This document shows positions 33,717 through 47,200 of a stretch of DNA of 64,000 nucleotides, piece after piece (the stretch's first letter is position 1; every line of letters begins with the position of its first letter). Where the stretch lies: the NCBI GenBank assembly GCA_902651635.1, contig CACRSC010001923.1:1136195-1200194 (forward strand), in the 5' to 3' direction. Both the position numbers and the translations under genes were made by a program. Under the pieces are notes generated by a model, which searched no databases, was not told the origin of the DNA, and was given only the letters and a program-made list of their open reading frames with translations. The stretch comes from Mastigamoeba balamuthi. Taxonomy: Eukaryota; Evosea; Mastigamoebida; Mastigamoebidae.

Positions 33717-35785
33717 ATGTCCGCCCAGCAGCGCTGCGCACCGCCCGATCCCGCCGACGCCGACGCCGCGCCACGCCGGTGCCTCTGGGTGCTACACGCC
33801 TCCTCCTCGGGCACCTCGGAGCGCCTGGCGCGGTCGACGTGCCTCTCGCTGTCCTCCGCCCTCGGCGTCGCCGTCGCCGCCGACCCCCTGAGCCCCGCCG
33901 CCGCCCTGGACCTCGCCCGCGCCTGCCAGCTCCCCTGCAGCCCCGCCGCGGTCGCCGTCTTCCACGTCTCCACGCTCGGAGACGGCGAGATGCCCACGGA
34001 ACCGTCGCGAGACGCGCTGCGGGTGCTGCGCGGGTCGGCGCTCTCGGGCCTCTCGTACGCCGTCTTCGGCGTCGGCGACACGTCATTCGGCCCCGCGGCG
34101 TTCAACCGGGCTGCCCGCGAGCTCGACCGGTGCCTGCACGACGCCGGGGCCCGCAGGCTGTGGCGCACGGGCCTCTGCGACGCCGGCGCTTCCGCGGGCT
34201 CTTCCGCGGACTCGCAGCTCCGCGAGTGGTCCGCGGGCGCCCTCGCGGCCGTCGCGCGCGAGTACGCGCTGTGCGCCCGCGGCGACGGCGTGGACCTGGG
34301 GGCGCAGGTGCTCGACGACGACGAGTGCGGCGGCGGCGACGACGTCGACGGGCCCGCGGACATCGAGGACATTTCCGCGGAAAACCCCGCGAAGACGGCG
34401 AGACCCGCGGCGATGATACCCGCGGACCTGCGCGAGGCGCTGGAGAAGGAGGGCTACGGCGTGGTGGGGACGCACAGCGCGGTGAAGATGTGCCGGTGGA
34501 CGCGCAACGCCGTGCGGGGCCGCGGGCTGTGCTACAAGAACGGCTTCTACGGGATCCGCAGCCACCAGTGCATGGAGTTCTCGTCGAGCATCGCCTGCGC
34601 CAACAAGTGCGTCTTCTGCTGGCGCCACCAGCGCAACCCCGTCACGACCGCCTGGCGCTGGCCCGCCGACGACCCGCAGATGGTCGCCGACGCGTCGTAC
34701 GAGACGTGGAAGGCGTTTGTGCGGCCGCTCAAGGGCGTCCCCGACATCGTCCCCGAGCGCTTCGAGGCCGCGGTGAGCGCCCCGCGGCACGTGGCCCTGT
34801 CGCTCGTCGGCGAGTCGCTGCTGTACCCGCGGCTCAGCGAGCTGCTGCGCGCGTTCCACGCCCGCGGGTGCTCGACGTTCCTCGTCAGCAACGCGCAGGC
34901 GCCCGAGCAGCTCGCCGCCGTCTGCCCCGTCACGCAGCTCTACCTCAGCTGCGACGCGGCCACGCGCGAGACGCTCGCCGTCATCGACAGGCCGCTGCAC
35001 AGGGACTACTGGGAGCGCTTCCTCGCGTGCCTCGACATCCTCGCGCAGCGCACGGAGCGCACGGTCCTGCGCCTCACCGTCGTTAAGGGCTGGAACGCCT
35101 CCACCATGTGCAACCCAGGCCCCAGCGTCTCCGGCCAGCCTCCGAGGTACGTTCCAACCTCTCGAGAAACGGCGCTAACCGACGCGGTGGGAGGGAAAAG
35201 CGTTGAAACTCCGGGCGGGAAATTTGCTGGCAACGCGCAAATTGTCTCACACGTGCGCGGCCCGCTGCGCGTACATGCAGGATGCCGCCCGAGGGGCGAG
35301 GGTGCTGCGTGGGGGACACGCCGGCGGCGTACGCGGCGCTCGTTCGGCGCGGGAGGCCGTCGTTCATCGAGGTCAAGGGGGCGACGTACTTTGGCGCGTC
35401 TGGGGCCGGCAGCACGCAGGCGCTCAGCATGGCCAACGTGCCCTACCACTCCGAGGTCGTCGACTTCGCGCGCCTCATCGCCGCCGAGCTGGCGCCGGAC
35501 TACGAGCTCGCGTCCGAGCACGCGCACTCGTGCTGCGTTTTGCTCGCGCACAAGTCGTTCCGCACCGACGACGGGCGCGGATGGAACACGTGGATCGACC
35601 ACGACAGGTTCCTGGAGCTCGCCGCACGCGAGGCTGCCGGTGAGGCTCCCGGGGCCGTCGCCGCGCACGCGTACTCGCAGCGCACGCCCGAGTGGGCCGT
35701 TTTCGGGAGCCCCGAGCGCGGGACCAACCCCGACGACCGCAAAGTCCCCCACCACTCGTCGTACCTCACCCCGGCCTCCTCGTGA
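33717..35785 (+). CDS. TYW1: TYW1, tRNA wybutosine synthase (flavodoxin + radical SAM)
   Basis: Two exons, 33717-35107 and 35281-35785, give 631 residues. The N-terminal ~170 residues form a flavodoxin-like domain (ASSSGTSE FMN loop, VFHVSTLGDGE, FGVGDTSFGPAAFN). An acidic linker leads to the radical-SAM part with the cluster motif CANKCVFC, then LSLVGESLLYP, YLSCDA and, in exon 2, PSFIEVKGATYFG. In the known pathway TYW1 makes 4-demethylwyosine from N1-methylguanosine at position 37 of tRNA-Phe using pyruvate, SAM and FMN. The intron falls exactly in a variable loop between VVKGWN and YAALVRRG. The length is typical for a eukaryotic TYW1 with the fused flavodoxin domain. Confidence 0.93.
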
Positions 35786-37122
35786 CCGCGCGTACTCGCG
35801 CAGCGCTCCCCCCGTTGCACTGGCGTGGCTGGTCGGGCGTCCCCCCACCCCGGTTCGCCACACGCCGGGAGCGTTTTCTCCGTTTTGGAGGCCTAACAAT
35901 TTACATTTTCAAACACAAGCCAAAATGGCCTATTCGTCCGCATCGCAATCCCACAGGGAAAACCGACGGCCGCCGTCAACGAGACGCCTCTTACCGGCAG
36001 CCTCGCCGAGAGGGCGGAGAGTGCTCCGCACCCTGCCGGCCTGCGCGCTCAACGGGCCACGCATTCCTCGGCTCTGGCGGCTTCTTATCGTTTACAGTTG
36101 TATTTTCTGCAACCGAATGCGCCCATTTCTTTGTCCTCGTCTTCTGCGAGGGGGACAGCCCGGCAAGCGAGGGGGACATACCAGCGAGTCGGGAAGAGGG
36201 AGCCCAGGCTGAGTTGCCGCGCATCTCCCTCGGTTCGCACGAGACACGTGGCACCGTTGGGCGCGCACGAGGGTGGGCTCGTTTAGAACGTCTCTCCCCA
36301 ATTAAGACTCGGACGGGCATCCTCGTAGGCAATCCCTGGCTGCGGGGCCAAAGCGACCGCACGTGCTAGGCGACCGTGGGCCACACCCTGGGCCACGACA
36401 CGCGGAGGGGTCGCCAGGCGGGATTCGTTCGAAAACAAGTGACTTCTCGCTCGTTCCAGACAACCCGGCGTTTTCCATACGCAATACAACGACGAGGCAA
36501 AAGCCCTCGTGTTTCTCAAAGCAAAGAAGCGCCCCCAACGGGGGGAAAAAGCCCAAAAGCCCACAGCTTCTGTGGGGCGTCATTCCGAGAGAACACTGCT
36601 CGTAACTGCTCAATTGATGACGACAACGCGGTCCATTTTGCCCCATTTCGCCTCCACGCTCCGGCCATCGCCGACTCCAACGCTGCCGACACTGCGCTCT
36701 GTCGCCGACACCTTGCCGCGTCCTCGCGAGTGGCCGACACCTCGCTCCAGCGCGTGCACAGGAAATTGCACCATAGCTTTTCTGAGAAATAGCCCTCGCG
36801 GAGATAAAAACGCGAACCGGGACCGCGCGGCGCCGCGAGGCGAGCGACCAGCGATCGGTTATCGCTGGGGCCGTGCTGCGCGGTCGGGCCGGGGTCGCGC
36901 CAGGCGCCGCCGAGGGCGCGATGGCACCGGGAGGCGGGTCACGGAGAAAATTAACCCAACAGTGGTATTTTTCAGAAGGCCCTGTTTCTCGCCTCGTCCG
37001 AAAGGCGTCGACGCCATCGCAACAGTCGTAAAACAGCAAAATATTAATTAGAGTCCAAGAGGCCACAACAAGGGCAGCAGCAGAGCCGCACGGGCCGCCC
37101 CGCGATCCCCCAGCTGCCAGCG
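35786..37122. other. Intergenic 1.3 kb, no supported gene
   Basis: Several overlapping frames are open by chance because of GC richness, but none has a domain, a consistent splice partner or protein-like composition. The last ~100 bases before 37123 contain AAAATATTAATTAG, a possible AT-rich promoter element. Confidence 0.4.
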
Positions 37123-39961
37123 ATGCCAGAGGGTACACCGCAGGCCTCGAGACGCGTCGAGGCGCGCGCGGGAGAGCAGTTCGAGGCCGACCCGATTCCC
37201 CCCGAGGACGAGCGCCGCATTTTCGCCAACCCGACGGACCCCTACGCCGTACGCGCCGCGCCACCGCCACGCCACACTCCCCCGGGCGAAGCTCGCCCAT
37301 GCCCGCTGCCCGCTGCCGTGGGGGCGTTGCCCATTTCGGTCTGCCCCCGAAATACGATGCAAGGCAAAAAAACGCCCGACCCGACTTGGCTAAAAAGCGC
37401 TATCATGCGGACATCCGCCCGCGCCCCAACGTTTCTTTCTCCCCCGCGCCCGCGGAGGAGGGGCTCGCGAAGCTCGCCCGCGGGGGCTGGAGCTGCCCAG
37501 CGCAGTTCCAGTGCGCTGATGGTTGATTATTGAACTTTTTGGACAGCCAGCCATTCGTATCTTCCGCGGATCTCAATGGCGCTCAACTGCTGCGGTGCCG
37601 CCGAGCGCAGAAGGGGAGGTTCGATTGGAAGGAGGCGGACGTCTTCTGCTCGATGTGCGTGGCGCTGGACAAGAGCTACCACGACATCGCGGTGGGCACG
37701 CTGATGGCCCGCAAGGGCCCGCGGAGACGCGAGGCCGGGCCGGTCGAAATCAGCCTCGGTACCATCGTCACCACGTCGAGCCCCGACATCAAGTACGCGT
37801 GCGTCATGGACATCATGTACTACGGCCACGCCCGCAAGGTTCGCTCCACCACACCTGGCCTGGGCGGACTGGAGGGGCTATAATTAGTACGGCCAATGAG
37901 TCATGACGCTTATGACGCTTATGACGCATGGGGCGGCTCTCAAAGGAGAGCAAGACGCGTTGCGCATTGATCGGGATTGGGGTGCGTTAATCGTATCGAC
38001 ACAGGCGGTTTCTCATTGCAATTTGAGCCGGTCTACAAAAAACACATAATCAATCGCCCTGTGTGTGAAGCTACCTTGAAGGGATGACCGTCCCTAACTG
38101 TTCGCGTTAGAAAGAGTTCATCTCTCGCCATACTGGTCTCAAATGCGCGGTTCTCTCGGGTTGAACAGAATAGGATGATACAAGCCTAAGCGGGTTGTAA
38201 TTCAGCTGGTTTTTTGAGAATATCGATACAGAGAATGCGCAATTTGCCATACAACCGAAATTCAATAGCACTGAACCATGATCAAAATGTGTTCCTACTG
38301 TTCCGTGCTGTCCCTTGCCAGCAAACAACTGCTATTCTGACGAGCACCCCTCAATAGGCCGTTTTGTCGCTTGTCCAAGTGAGACCCGCCAGCGAGAGCT
38401 CACCGTTTCCCCTCACGTGGACCAACGTCATCAGCGCCGACAACGCCCTCGGGTGCGTGCTCAGCGTGGCCGGGCACCTCCGCAACCACAAGGCACGTTT
38501 TCGACTCATCTTTTCGAAGCCGATGATCAAACGTATTGACTTCCATCAACGTAACAACTTCACGGAACACAACAGCCCGACGAGGCGATGTTCCTGCGAA
38601 TCATGCGGCTGTGGGGCTACAACTACATCGCCGAGGCCTACGAGTCGTGGTCCACGCTGACCGACGCCGGCAAGAGCGGCGAGTGGCGCGAGCGCATCGC
38701 GACGCACCTGGCCGAGGGCTACATCCGCTCCCACGACGAGCCCGACACCCCTGAGCTGCGCTCGCGCCTGCGAGCGACGTACCTCGCGGAGTCCTGGCCC
38801 CCCGTCCGCGCCCCGCCGACGCCGGCGGCGCTCAAGAAGCGCCGCCTGAAGCGCCTCTGCGACGACGGCGACGCCTACGTGTCAGACGGCACAGAAGACG
38901 AGCAGCAGCCGGAGGAGTCGGTTCTCCGCATGGACACGACCCCCGGGGGCGTGGACTACGAGGACGAGCGCAGGTCGCGGAGGAGCAGGAAGCGCAGGTC
39001 GCCGTCGGACAGCACCGACAGCGACGACTACGAGCGCAGGCAGCGGTCCCGGCGCCTCAGGGCCACCGCCCCCGAGGCCCAGCAGCAGCGCCCCCCGTGC
39101 GACGACGACGATGCCGGATCGCGCGCCCCGGAGTCGATGACGACGCGCGACAAGGAGACGTGGGACACGATCAACAGCCTGCTGCCCGGGTCCTACGAGG
39201 CCCAGGCTGCCAAGCAGGCCCGCAGGGACGGCCCCGGAGCCCCTGGGGCCGCCGACGACGCGGGCTGCGTCCCCGTGACGATACTTCCCGCCTCGCAGGC
39301 GCACCTGCTCGCGCAGACGCAGTCGAGGGCCGCGGCGACCTCGGCGGTGGTCGCGGCAGCGCTCGCCAAGTCCCCGCCGTCTGCGGGAGCGCCGTGCAGG
39401 TCCCCCAGGAACCCCGCGCCCTCGCCTCTGGCGTCGCTGGCGAGCATCGTCGTTGCCAACGCGGCGGGGGCGACAGCCGCGGAGATCGAGGAGTCGCCGA
39501 GGACGCTGCTGCACCCGTCGCCCCCGGTCGACTCGCACTGCTTCGCCCGCGACTCGACGCGCGAGATGCTCAAGCGCCTCAGCGACCGCATCGACGACAT
39601 GCAGGCGCGCCTGCAGTGCCATATGGAGGTCATGGACAGGCGCCTCTTCGCCCTCGAGCTGCGCGTTCTGCGCCCCAGCAACACTCCCGGGTCCCCGGCG
39701 GACCAGCAGCCCCCGATGATGCAGCTCTACGCGGGGCAGCAGCACGGCCCGATGCAGCCCGCGCCTGGGGCGTACCTGATGCCCGGCTACGTCCCGGGGT
39801 TCGCTGCTGGCATGTCGGGGATGCCCATGTACCCGGGGTACGTGGCTCTGCCCGGGATGCCTCCGCCAGGGTACATGGGGATGCCCTCTGGGATGCACCA
39901 GCCGATGCAGCAGAGCGCATCGCAGTCGCTGCTAGGTATGCAGCAGCAGCACCAACAGCAG

Positions 39962-39999
<38 letters not shown>

Positions 40000-40018
40000 G
40001 GAGGTCTCTCACAAATAG
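37123..40018 (+). CDS. Unrecognised multi-exon protein with Met/Pro/Gln-rich tail
   Basis: I do not recognise the family. A consistent model is 37123-37325, 37364-37510, 37547-37838, 38397-38492 and 38576-40018 (726 residues). The first two junctions are uncertain, and the intron at 38493 would need a GC donor. The N-terminal ~300 residues look folded (GRFDWKEADVFCSMCVALDK, DIKYACVMDIMYYGHARK, FPLTWTNVISADNALGC, FLRIMRLWGYNYIAEAYESW). A long basic/acidic disordered stretch follows (RRSRRSRKRRS). Near residue 590 there is a short coiled coil (MLKRLSDRIDDMQARL), then a Pro/Gly/Met-rich region and a run of ~20 glutamines. The composition suggests a nuclear regulatory protein; this is inference. 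The unusually long intron 37839-38396 is AT-rich. Confidence 0.6.
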
Positions 40019-40422
40019 GGGGTGGAGATGGGGGGTGAAGATGTTTGTTGTTTGTTTTTTGTGTACATAGCAATTTGATTCTCGAATACAAAAGCAAAAC
40101 AAAGACAGATTCTGCGAGTACATAGCTCATCCCGGCTCACTGTACAGAAAAGCCCGCACGAACTTTCTTTCTCGTTCCTGAACCTTGAAGCAAAGCAACC
40201 GTTCAGCATATGCACCTATTCGAGGGGGTTCTCCCCAGAGAAAAAAGCTCCTGCGTGATAATGTCTGGGGGGCGGGGGTGCTGGTGAGGGTGAACGAGAA
40301 GGAATGAGGAGGGCAATGTCTGTATTGAGTGGGATGGTGGTTTTCTCAGCTTCAGTTGACTTCGGATGATGCAGGGGAGTAAGATCATAAACAAAGCTGT
40401 GTTCTACGATTGGTGGGCACAC
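40019..40422. other. Intergenic between convergent genes
   Basis: The 3' flanks of the gene ending at 40018 and of cyclase-like copy A, which ends at 40423 on the other strand. T-rich just after 40018. No gene or repeat seen. Confidence 0.4.
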
Positions 40423-43400
40423 TCAGCTGGAGGCATCCTGATCACTCGAGGTGATGCGCTCGGTGGCCACTCCCCCAAGAGACGCTGGTGCATACACTGA
40501 TACCTCGTCGCTCCACGTGCCCGGGTGAACAGCGCGTGTGTCGTCCGAGCTGCTGAGTTCTGCCACCATGTACTCCTCTGCTTTGGGAGGGCTCAGAACC
40601 GTGTCGTAGACTACCCCGAAATCGATTCCACCCACGGCATGGTACCACATCTCTGGCGCCACGAAAGCAGAGTCTTGGGGCTTGGGGACTGATGCGAAGG
40701 GGCTCCTGCAGACTACGAACACCTTGAGGCACTGGCCGCAGACTTCGATACTGTCGTACGCCTCTGTGGGCGCCGTGCAGGCAGCAGCAGCCTGCTCAGT
40801 GAGCAGGACGTGACCAGGGGGGCACAGCTCTGAGACCTTCTCCGCAATGGCGAGGCCCTTGCTCCAGCAGTCAAATTGAATGCACTTTGTCTTGATGACT
40901 CCCGTGAACTGTTGGTTACCAGAGGGTTGCGGTTAGCACAGACTGGATTCACTTTATCATCCATACCAGTTTATCAGTGTGAATGGCAATCCGGAGTTGT
41001 ACACGGATATCGCCCCAGGGACTCTCTGCGAGGCTCTCTCCCTTGTTCCACACCTCAATCGAGTCTACCACATCCGAAGCTAAATTTTCTATTCGGACGG
41101 CGTGATCCTCGACGTCTCTGAACAGGTTTCCTATCACAATGTAGTTTCCGTCTGTCGCTTACTGAGCCTAATGTTGTTTAATGAGGAAGAGAGCCGCACG
41201 ACGTGATTGTATTGGATGAAGACCCCTTTGCATCGCCATTGCATCAAGCCTAGAAATCAAGTTGTCGAGCATCCTCACGTTCGCTGTTGCCTTTTGCTGC
41301 TGGAAGAGCCACTCGAAGTTCACAATGGAGCAGGCCATGATGGTTGCCGACTCAACCACACCGGAGAAGAACGCCTCTGGCGTTTCCTGGTCCCCTGAGG
41401 CTGACAGAACCTTCTCCTTGATGCTCTGCAGAATCTTATCCGGCAGGACACTCCTGAGGATGATTGTTCCTGCCTCTTTCTCCTGTTCGTACTCGTTCTT
41501 CCGTATTCTAAGAAGTCTACAAGTAACATACTGCTGGCGACTCCCAGTCTCAAGGCTCCGAGTAACAAACACCAACCACGCACAGAATGCAGACAACCAT
41601 GCGAGAGATCCCCAGGGGTTTCTGTATAACTGTCAGAATTCATGCATTCAACTAATTGAGAGCACATATGCTTGATATAGAGAAGCAGGCTCAAGAGGAT
41701 TTCAACAACGATAGTAGGGCAGCTCAGATACCATGGGAGCCTGAGTGCACAAACGAAAAACGCCCATCCAACAAGGCAATCCATAGTGCCTCCTGTGTGC
41801 CATATCCCTGCGAAAACCAAGTAGTACAATAGTGCAGTCTGAGCCATCACGAGGGCAAAAACAACGCAGTGGAAGAGGATTCGCTTTCGGTGCTGCTGCA
41901 TGAATGTCCATAGAGACGGCGACACTATGGAAAACACTAGCAGAATCTGTACACAGGCGGATTTGAGCATGAAAGCTGACTGGAGAATGTTGCCCGCGGC
42001 AGATAAGCCGAAGATGACGGCTCCGGCAAACGAAAGCCATCTGGTGTGCATAAGATATTTGGAAATATAGTCTCTCATAAAGGCATCTTCTCTGGACCTG
42101 TCCGGAAACTTGAGTGTAATTGGACTGATCTTCTCGCGGTATAGCGCAATAGTCCCCCTGGCCACGGAACACAAATCGATTTCGCTATGGCTTTTAATTG
42201 GGAGGGTCACCCGAGGTAGGCTGCCGACTTGTCAGAGAAAAACTAACCCATCGGCCGACCTGTTTGCTGCGTCTGATACGCAATCGCTGATCGACTGAGA
42301 TAGGAGTTCGGAGAACATTATTTGTCCAATTCCAGGCACGAGCAGCCGATCCTGTTTATCAGAAAAATGAACCTCACCCTGCTGTTGCAGTAGTAATTAG
42401 CACGCAATGAAGTGATGATGGCATACCTCGAGGGAGGCAACTACATCTTTCGTAACAAAGGTGGTCCCTGGGATTGCTGAAGAAGACAGAATCTGAGAGA
42501 CGAGAGCCGTGTCTGACAAACTTGGTTACTGACAAGAAGAGCATAAATGGACTCACAGCCCCATGCATCGTATCGCGGAATGACAGACCCAATGATCCCA
42601 GTCACCAGAGGCCCCATAGCGATGCCCACCTTGAACAGCACATCCTTTCCAATCGCTTCTGTGAGGCTTGATGCCCTCGAGTGAAGTGCCATCGCAAACC
42701 GGCAGCCGCCGAGCTCGATGTCGACATCTCTATGATGCAACGTGAGCCTTCAAGACCAAAGGAGTGCATTCTACTCACTGCGAGACTCCGAGGGCGAAGT
42801 GCAGTGAAGTTCCCACCGTTTTGATCCTCTCTGCGCCATAGTAGGCCCCCAGGTTGTCCACAGTGTTGAGCACACGAGAGAGGCACCGCAGCCTCACCTC
42901 CCCGTCGGCAACCTCCTCCAGGCCGTCTACCACGACGTGTACAGACACTGCTGACTTATGCTCGTGCGCCAGCAGCAGCGCTGGGGACGCCTGGCTCGAG
43001 GCAGACGACGTGCGAGCGGCGATGAGCTCGGCGGCAACGCTCTTGGGGAAGATGCTGCTGATGAGGGCGTCCGTCTGGGTCTTCTCGAGGAACATCTGCC
43101 TGCGCTCGCGCTCGAGCAGCAGCGACAGTGCAAAGTCCTTCCGACGCTCCCAGCTCGTCATGGCAGAGAACAGGAACAGGAACGCCCACCCGCTGACCAG
43201 GAAGAAGGCCCACCACATGTACTGGGTCGTGACAGTGAGCAGGTAGACCGAGACAGCGATGTGGCCCACGAACGAGACCGAGGAGACGACGAAGCTGAGG
43301 GGCCACGGGGTCGCCCCCAGGAACTGGAAGACCGTCATGTTGAACCAGCCGGCGATGGTCGGGTGGAAGCACACGGGGAGGTCCGTCCGGAAGTCGTACG

Positions 43401-43920
43401 TCCTCGTGTCGCACTGGGCAACGCTGAGCACCGACCCAGCGGTGAACGCGGCGCCGCAGAGCAGCACGCCAGCCCTCTGAAGGCCCGCGATCGCCCGCAC
43501 GTCGACGGACCCTGCGAGCGCAGCGGAGACGAGGCCCAGCCCAACCAGCACCGCGAAAGCAGCGGCGTCGAAGTACAGGAACGCCCGCGATCTGCATGTC
43601 TGCCCTCCCCGCGACTCGGCCAGCGACACAGCGCCGAACAGAACGAGCAGGGAGGCCATCACTACGCTGCACAGCGCAGAGTCCCCGACCCCCCGACGTC
43701 AGCCACGCTGTGTGCCCGCTCTGGCGAACCAGTGGAGCGCCAGAGCGCGAGGAGACGAGTGCGCGAGCTGCTGGTGGCGGCAGTACGAGGCCTCGATGGC
43801 CGGGTTGGAAAACCGCTGCGTAAGGAACCGCAGCCGCAGTTCCACAGGGTTGAGTTGCTCTGAGGCATCGATGGCCCGCGGTGGGGCCTCCGGGGATGCG
43901 TGCGCGCCAGCGGGGGGCAT
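40423..43920 (-). CDS. Transmembrane adenylyl-cyclase-like protein, copy A (probable pseudo-cyclase)
   Basis: Nine exons sum in phase to 1013 residues: 43920-43730, 43666-42779, 42729-42557, 42476-42427, 42351-42260, 42220-41666, 41621-41200, 41151-40967 and 40908-40423. The order is cytosolic N-terminus, ~6 TM helices, a signalling helix (LLLERERRQMFLEKTQTDAL), first cyclase domain, second ~6 TM set (HTRWLSFAGAVIFGLSAAG onward), second cyclase domain. Cyclase-type blocks are FKVGIAMGPLVTGIIGSV and PRYDAWG. The usual metal-binding sites read VSVHVVVDG and TVGTSLHFALG in C1, and MACSIVNFEWL and VIGNLFRD in C2, so the expected aspartates are missing. Exon 4 is shorter than in copies B and C. 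Likely a membrane receptor-like or regulatory protein rather than an active cyclase. Confidence 0.8.
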
Positions 43921-44264
43921 AGGCTGCTTCACCACGGATCCCCGACGCACTCCGGCCGCCAGAGATCGCTCTGCCAAAAACGAGGGGCAGAGATAGAGAC
44001 AGGAAGGAACTCTCGCTCATACCATCTTGGGAAGGCGAGGCGAAAACCCGAAGAGCCTCACGATGCGATCAAGGGGTGGTTGGTGTGCCACACTTTCGGA
44101 GATTCAAATTCTGTGGCTCCATTTCACGGTTTCAAGCCCTGGTGTATTCTATCTCACTGCAACCCTTCGGTTTGACAGTGAAGATAACTAACCAAATCAG
44201 CGGTATTGCGAGGGCTGTTACACGCTAGTTATTGGTACCGATGCCTCAGACAGGACGATGCCAT

Positions 44265-47200
44265 TCATACATTGCTAGCCAGACTGTTCTCAGATGCAAC
44301 GGGTTCCAGTACGGCCTCCTGATATTGCGTGATTGAGCCGGTTCGACCATAAACACCAATGGAATGGGCTTCTTCCCCTTGGCTGTAGGTAAATGAAATT
44401 CTCTCAAGGGACATCCCAGGAGTCAGACTTTGCGGCTCGATTCTAGATTGACAGAAATTACTGTCCATACCTTTTGAACAATCACCCAGGTCTGCTTGTA
44501 AACAGAAGGCCTGCTTCTGAGCGGAATACTGAGATGTGAGTTGTGGCAGAACAAGTCCACTGCTTCCTTGAATAAGATAAAGTGAAATGCTCTCTCCTAA
44601 GATATCTAATGACTGAGCATACTCCGCAAATAAGATTCCGGCAGTTACTGTCTGCTCTGTGGCAACAACATTGCCTGATGGGCAGTATTTAGCAGCCTGT
44701 TCAGCAACAATCAGACCTCGGCCCCAGCAATCAAACTGGATCCGTAGCGACTTGGTAACTCCCATAGACTATTGAAATGTTAGAGATTATTGTCAAATTA
44801 ACATACAATTGAATCAGAGTGTATGGCAATTCGAAACTCGATTGGAATCTGATCGGATTTCACTTCACTATTGCGTAAAGCCATAAAGACAACGATTTCG
44901 TGAGCAAGCTCTGCTACTTGTCTAAGGTGATCCGGATTATCATTGAACAGGTTTCCAATAACGGTGTATTCACCAACTGCCTATTGTTAGGAAAATGGTA
45001 ATAAAAACTCGGCGTACAACAGGTATTAAGAGGATGCAATCCTCTCTGGACTGACAATCTGTCCAGTCGTGAGAAAAGGCTGTCCAGATTCGCAACCACA
45101 GTCTCTGTCTTGTTCTTCTGAAACACAAATCCGAAATCGACAATTGAGCACACCATAACTGTTGCTGACGGGACAGTATCAGAGAATAGGGAATCATGTG
45201 AATTTAGACATCCTGACACTGATAGTGTCTCTTCAATGGACTGGATGACTTTTTCAGGCAGAACACTGCCAAGAATAGTGCTTCCCTCCCTCTTCTCCTG
45301 CTCGTACTCACTTTTTCTTACCCTTAGCAACAAGCATGATACAAACTGCTGACGACTGAGAATCTCAAGGTTCCTGGTGACATATATCCACCAAAAGCAG
45401 AATGCGCCGAGCCATATTATTGAGCTCCATTGCACCCTGGGATGTGTGTGAAGATGGGATGGGATGTTCCAGGTACCTTTGAATGATAATCATTGGAAGA
45501 CTCGAAAGGAGGACCAGGATAGAGAGGGGACATGATGTGTACCAAGGAAGGCGCACTGCATTTACAGTGATAGCCCACTCGATGAATGTGTCCATTGTCC
45601 CTGACGGTGGCCATATAGAAGAAGCCATGATGTAAGATAGTACTACAGTGCAGATTATCACAATCGAAACCCCGAGTGCAAGAAACCCACGTCGTCTTTT
45701 TTTCTGGCTTACAAATGTGAGCACAAACAGTGACAGAATACCAGCAAAGAGGCATCCTTGCAGAGCTATATTCCGAGAAAGTAGGTGCCCTATTGCATTA
45801 GTCCGAATAGCAGTTGCTCCAAGTTCAATGCCACCAGCAAGACTGAACCACCTTGTGTGCCTCAGATATTTGACTCCATATTGGGTCATGAAATCATCCT
45901 CCTTTTTCTGGTCTTGGAATACCAGGGTTATGGGATTCAGCTTTTCTCTATATAATATCACATCTCCATTGGCGACAGAATGAAGAGAAACATCACCTTT
46001 GGGGCTGGAAATCAGTGTGTGAAGTGCTCCATTACTGAGGAAATGTGAGACCTGCAAGATTACCTGGATATTACCAGCTTCCACATTCTGAGGTGCAGTC
46101 GAACGAAGAGGGTTGTGCAAGCTTGATCAATCTTCCCTTACGAGGGGCAGATACACTGTCTTCTGTCGAAAACGATGATTCATTCTGATTGCAGAATGAG
46201 AAAAGAAAGCTGGGAAAATGTAGTACAACTAAATAGGCAGCAATCTCTTCAGAAACAAGAGTGGTTCCTTTTGGGGCCTCGTGTGCAAGTTGTAGCGAAC
46301 TCAAAACGGGATCTGTTTGATGCAACCTGCTCAGATTTGAAAGAAGAAAAATGTACCGCACATCCCCAGGCATCATATCGAGGCTTCAGTGACCCGATTA
46401 TCCCTGTTACAAGAGGTCCCTGCGATACGCCCACTGTGAAAAGCACAGCTCGTTTGACAATTGACTGCAGTTTCTGTTCTATCGAGTGCAGGGCCATCGA
46501 AAACCTGCATGCCCTTATCCCAATTGCTTCCAGTGTCTCCTCCCTGAAGGGCCTGTCAATTTGCATTCGAGTGATGCGGGGTACTGTGTCTCAACGCCCA
46601 GGGCGTAGTTGACTGTTATTCCTGCTGCCTTGATTCTCTCGGCCCCATAGTGAGTTGCCAGGCTGTCCACTGCACTCAACACCTGAGACAGGCATCGCAG
46701 TCGCTCTTCCCCCTCAGCGTCGTCCAGGCCCTCGATCATAACATGCACAGATGCCGCGGACTTGTGTTCGTGTGCAATCGGCATTCCTGCAGCTTGAGTG
46801 GGGTTGGGAGACGTCCTCGCAGCGATAAGCTCGGCAGCGATTCTCGTTGGGAATATGCTTCTGATGAGAGCATCTGTCTTGGTCTTCTCGAGGAACATCT
46901 GCCTGCGCTCTCGCTCGAGCAGCAGCGACAGCGCAAAGTCCTTCCTGCGCTCCCAGCTGTTCATTGCGGCATAGAGGAACGGGAACGCCCCGCACAGCAG
47001 GAACAGTGCCCACCACATGTATTCTGGGCTGAGAGTGAAGAGGTAGTTGGTGATCGCCATGTGCCCGCTGAACGAGACTGCAGACAGAATGAAGCTGAGA
47101 GGCCACGGGGTCGCGCCCATGAACACGAAAACCACGTCGCTGAACCACGCCACGACGGTGTGGTGGAAGCACACCGGTGGCTCTTTGGCGAACACGTACT

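Noticed and set aside
34083-35000. 305-codon minus-strand frame opposite TYW1
   Set aside because: Shadow frame, compositionally biased, while the plus strand has a clear TYW1 domain structure.
36302-37300. 332-codon minus-strand frame upstream of 37123
   Set aside because: Arg/Pro/Ala-rich with no recognisable domain or splice partner, and it overlaps the start of the plus-strand gene.
39940-40010. CAG repeat as a satellite element
   Set aside because: It lies in frame and encodes the glutamine run at the end of the gene at 37123-40018.
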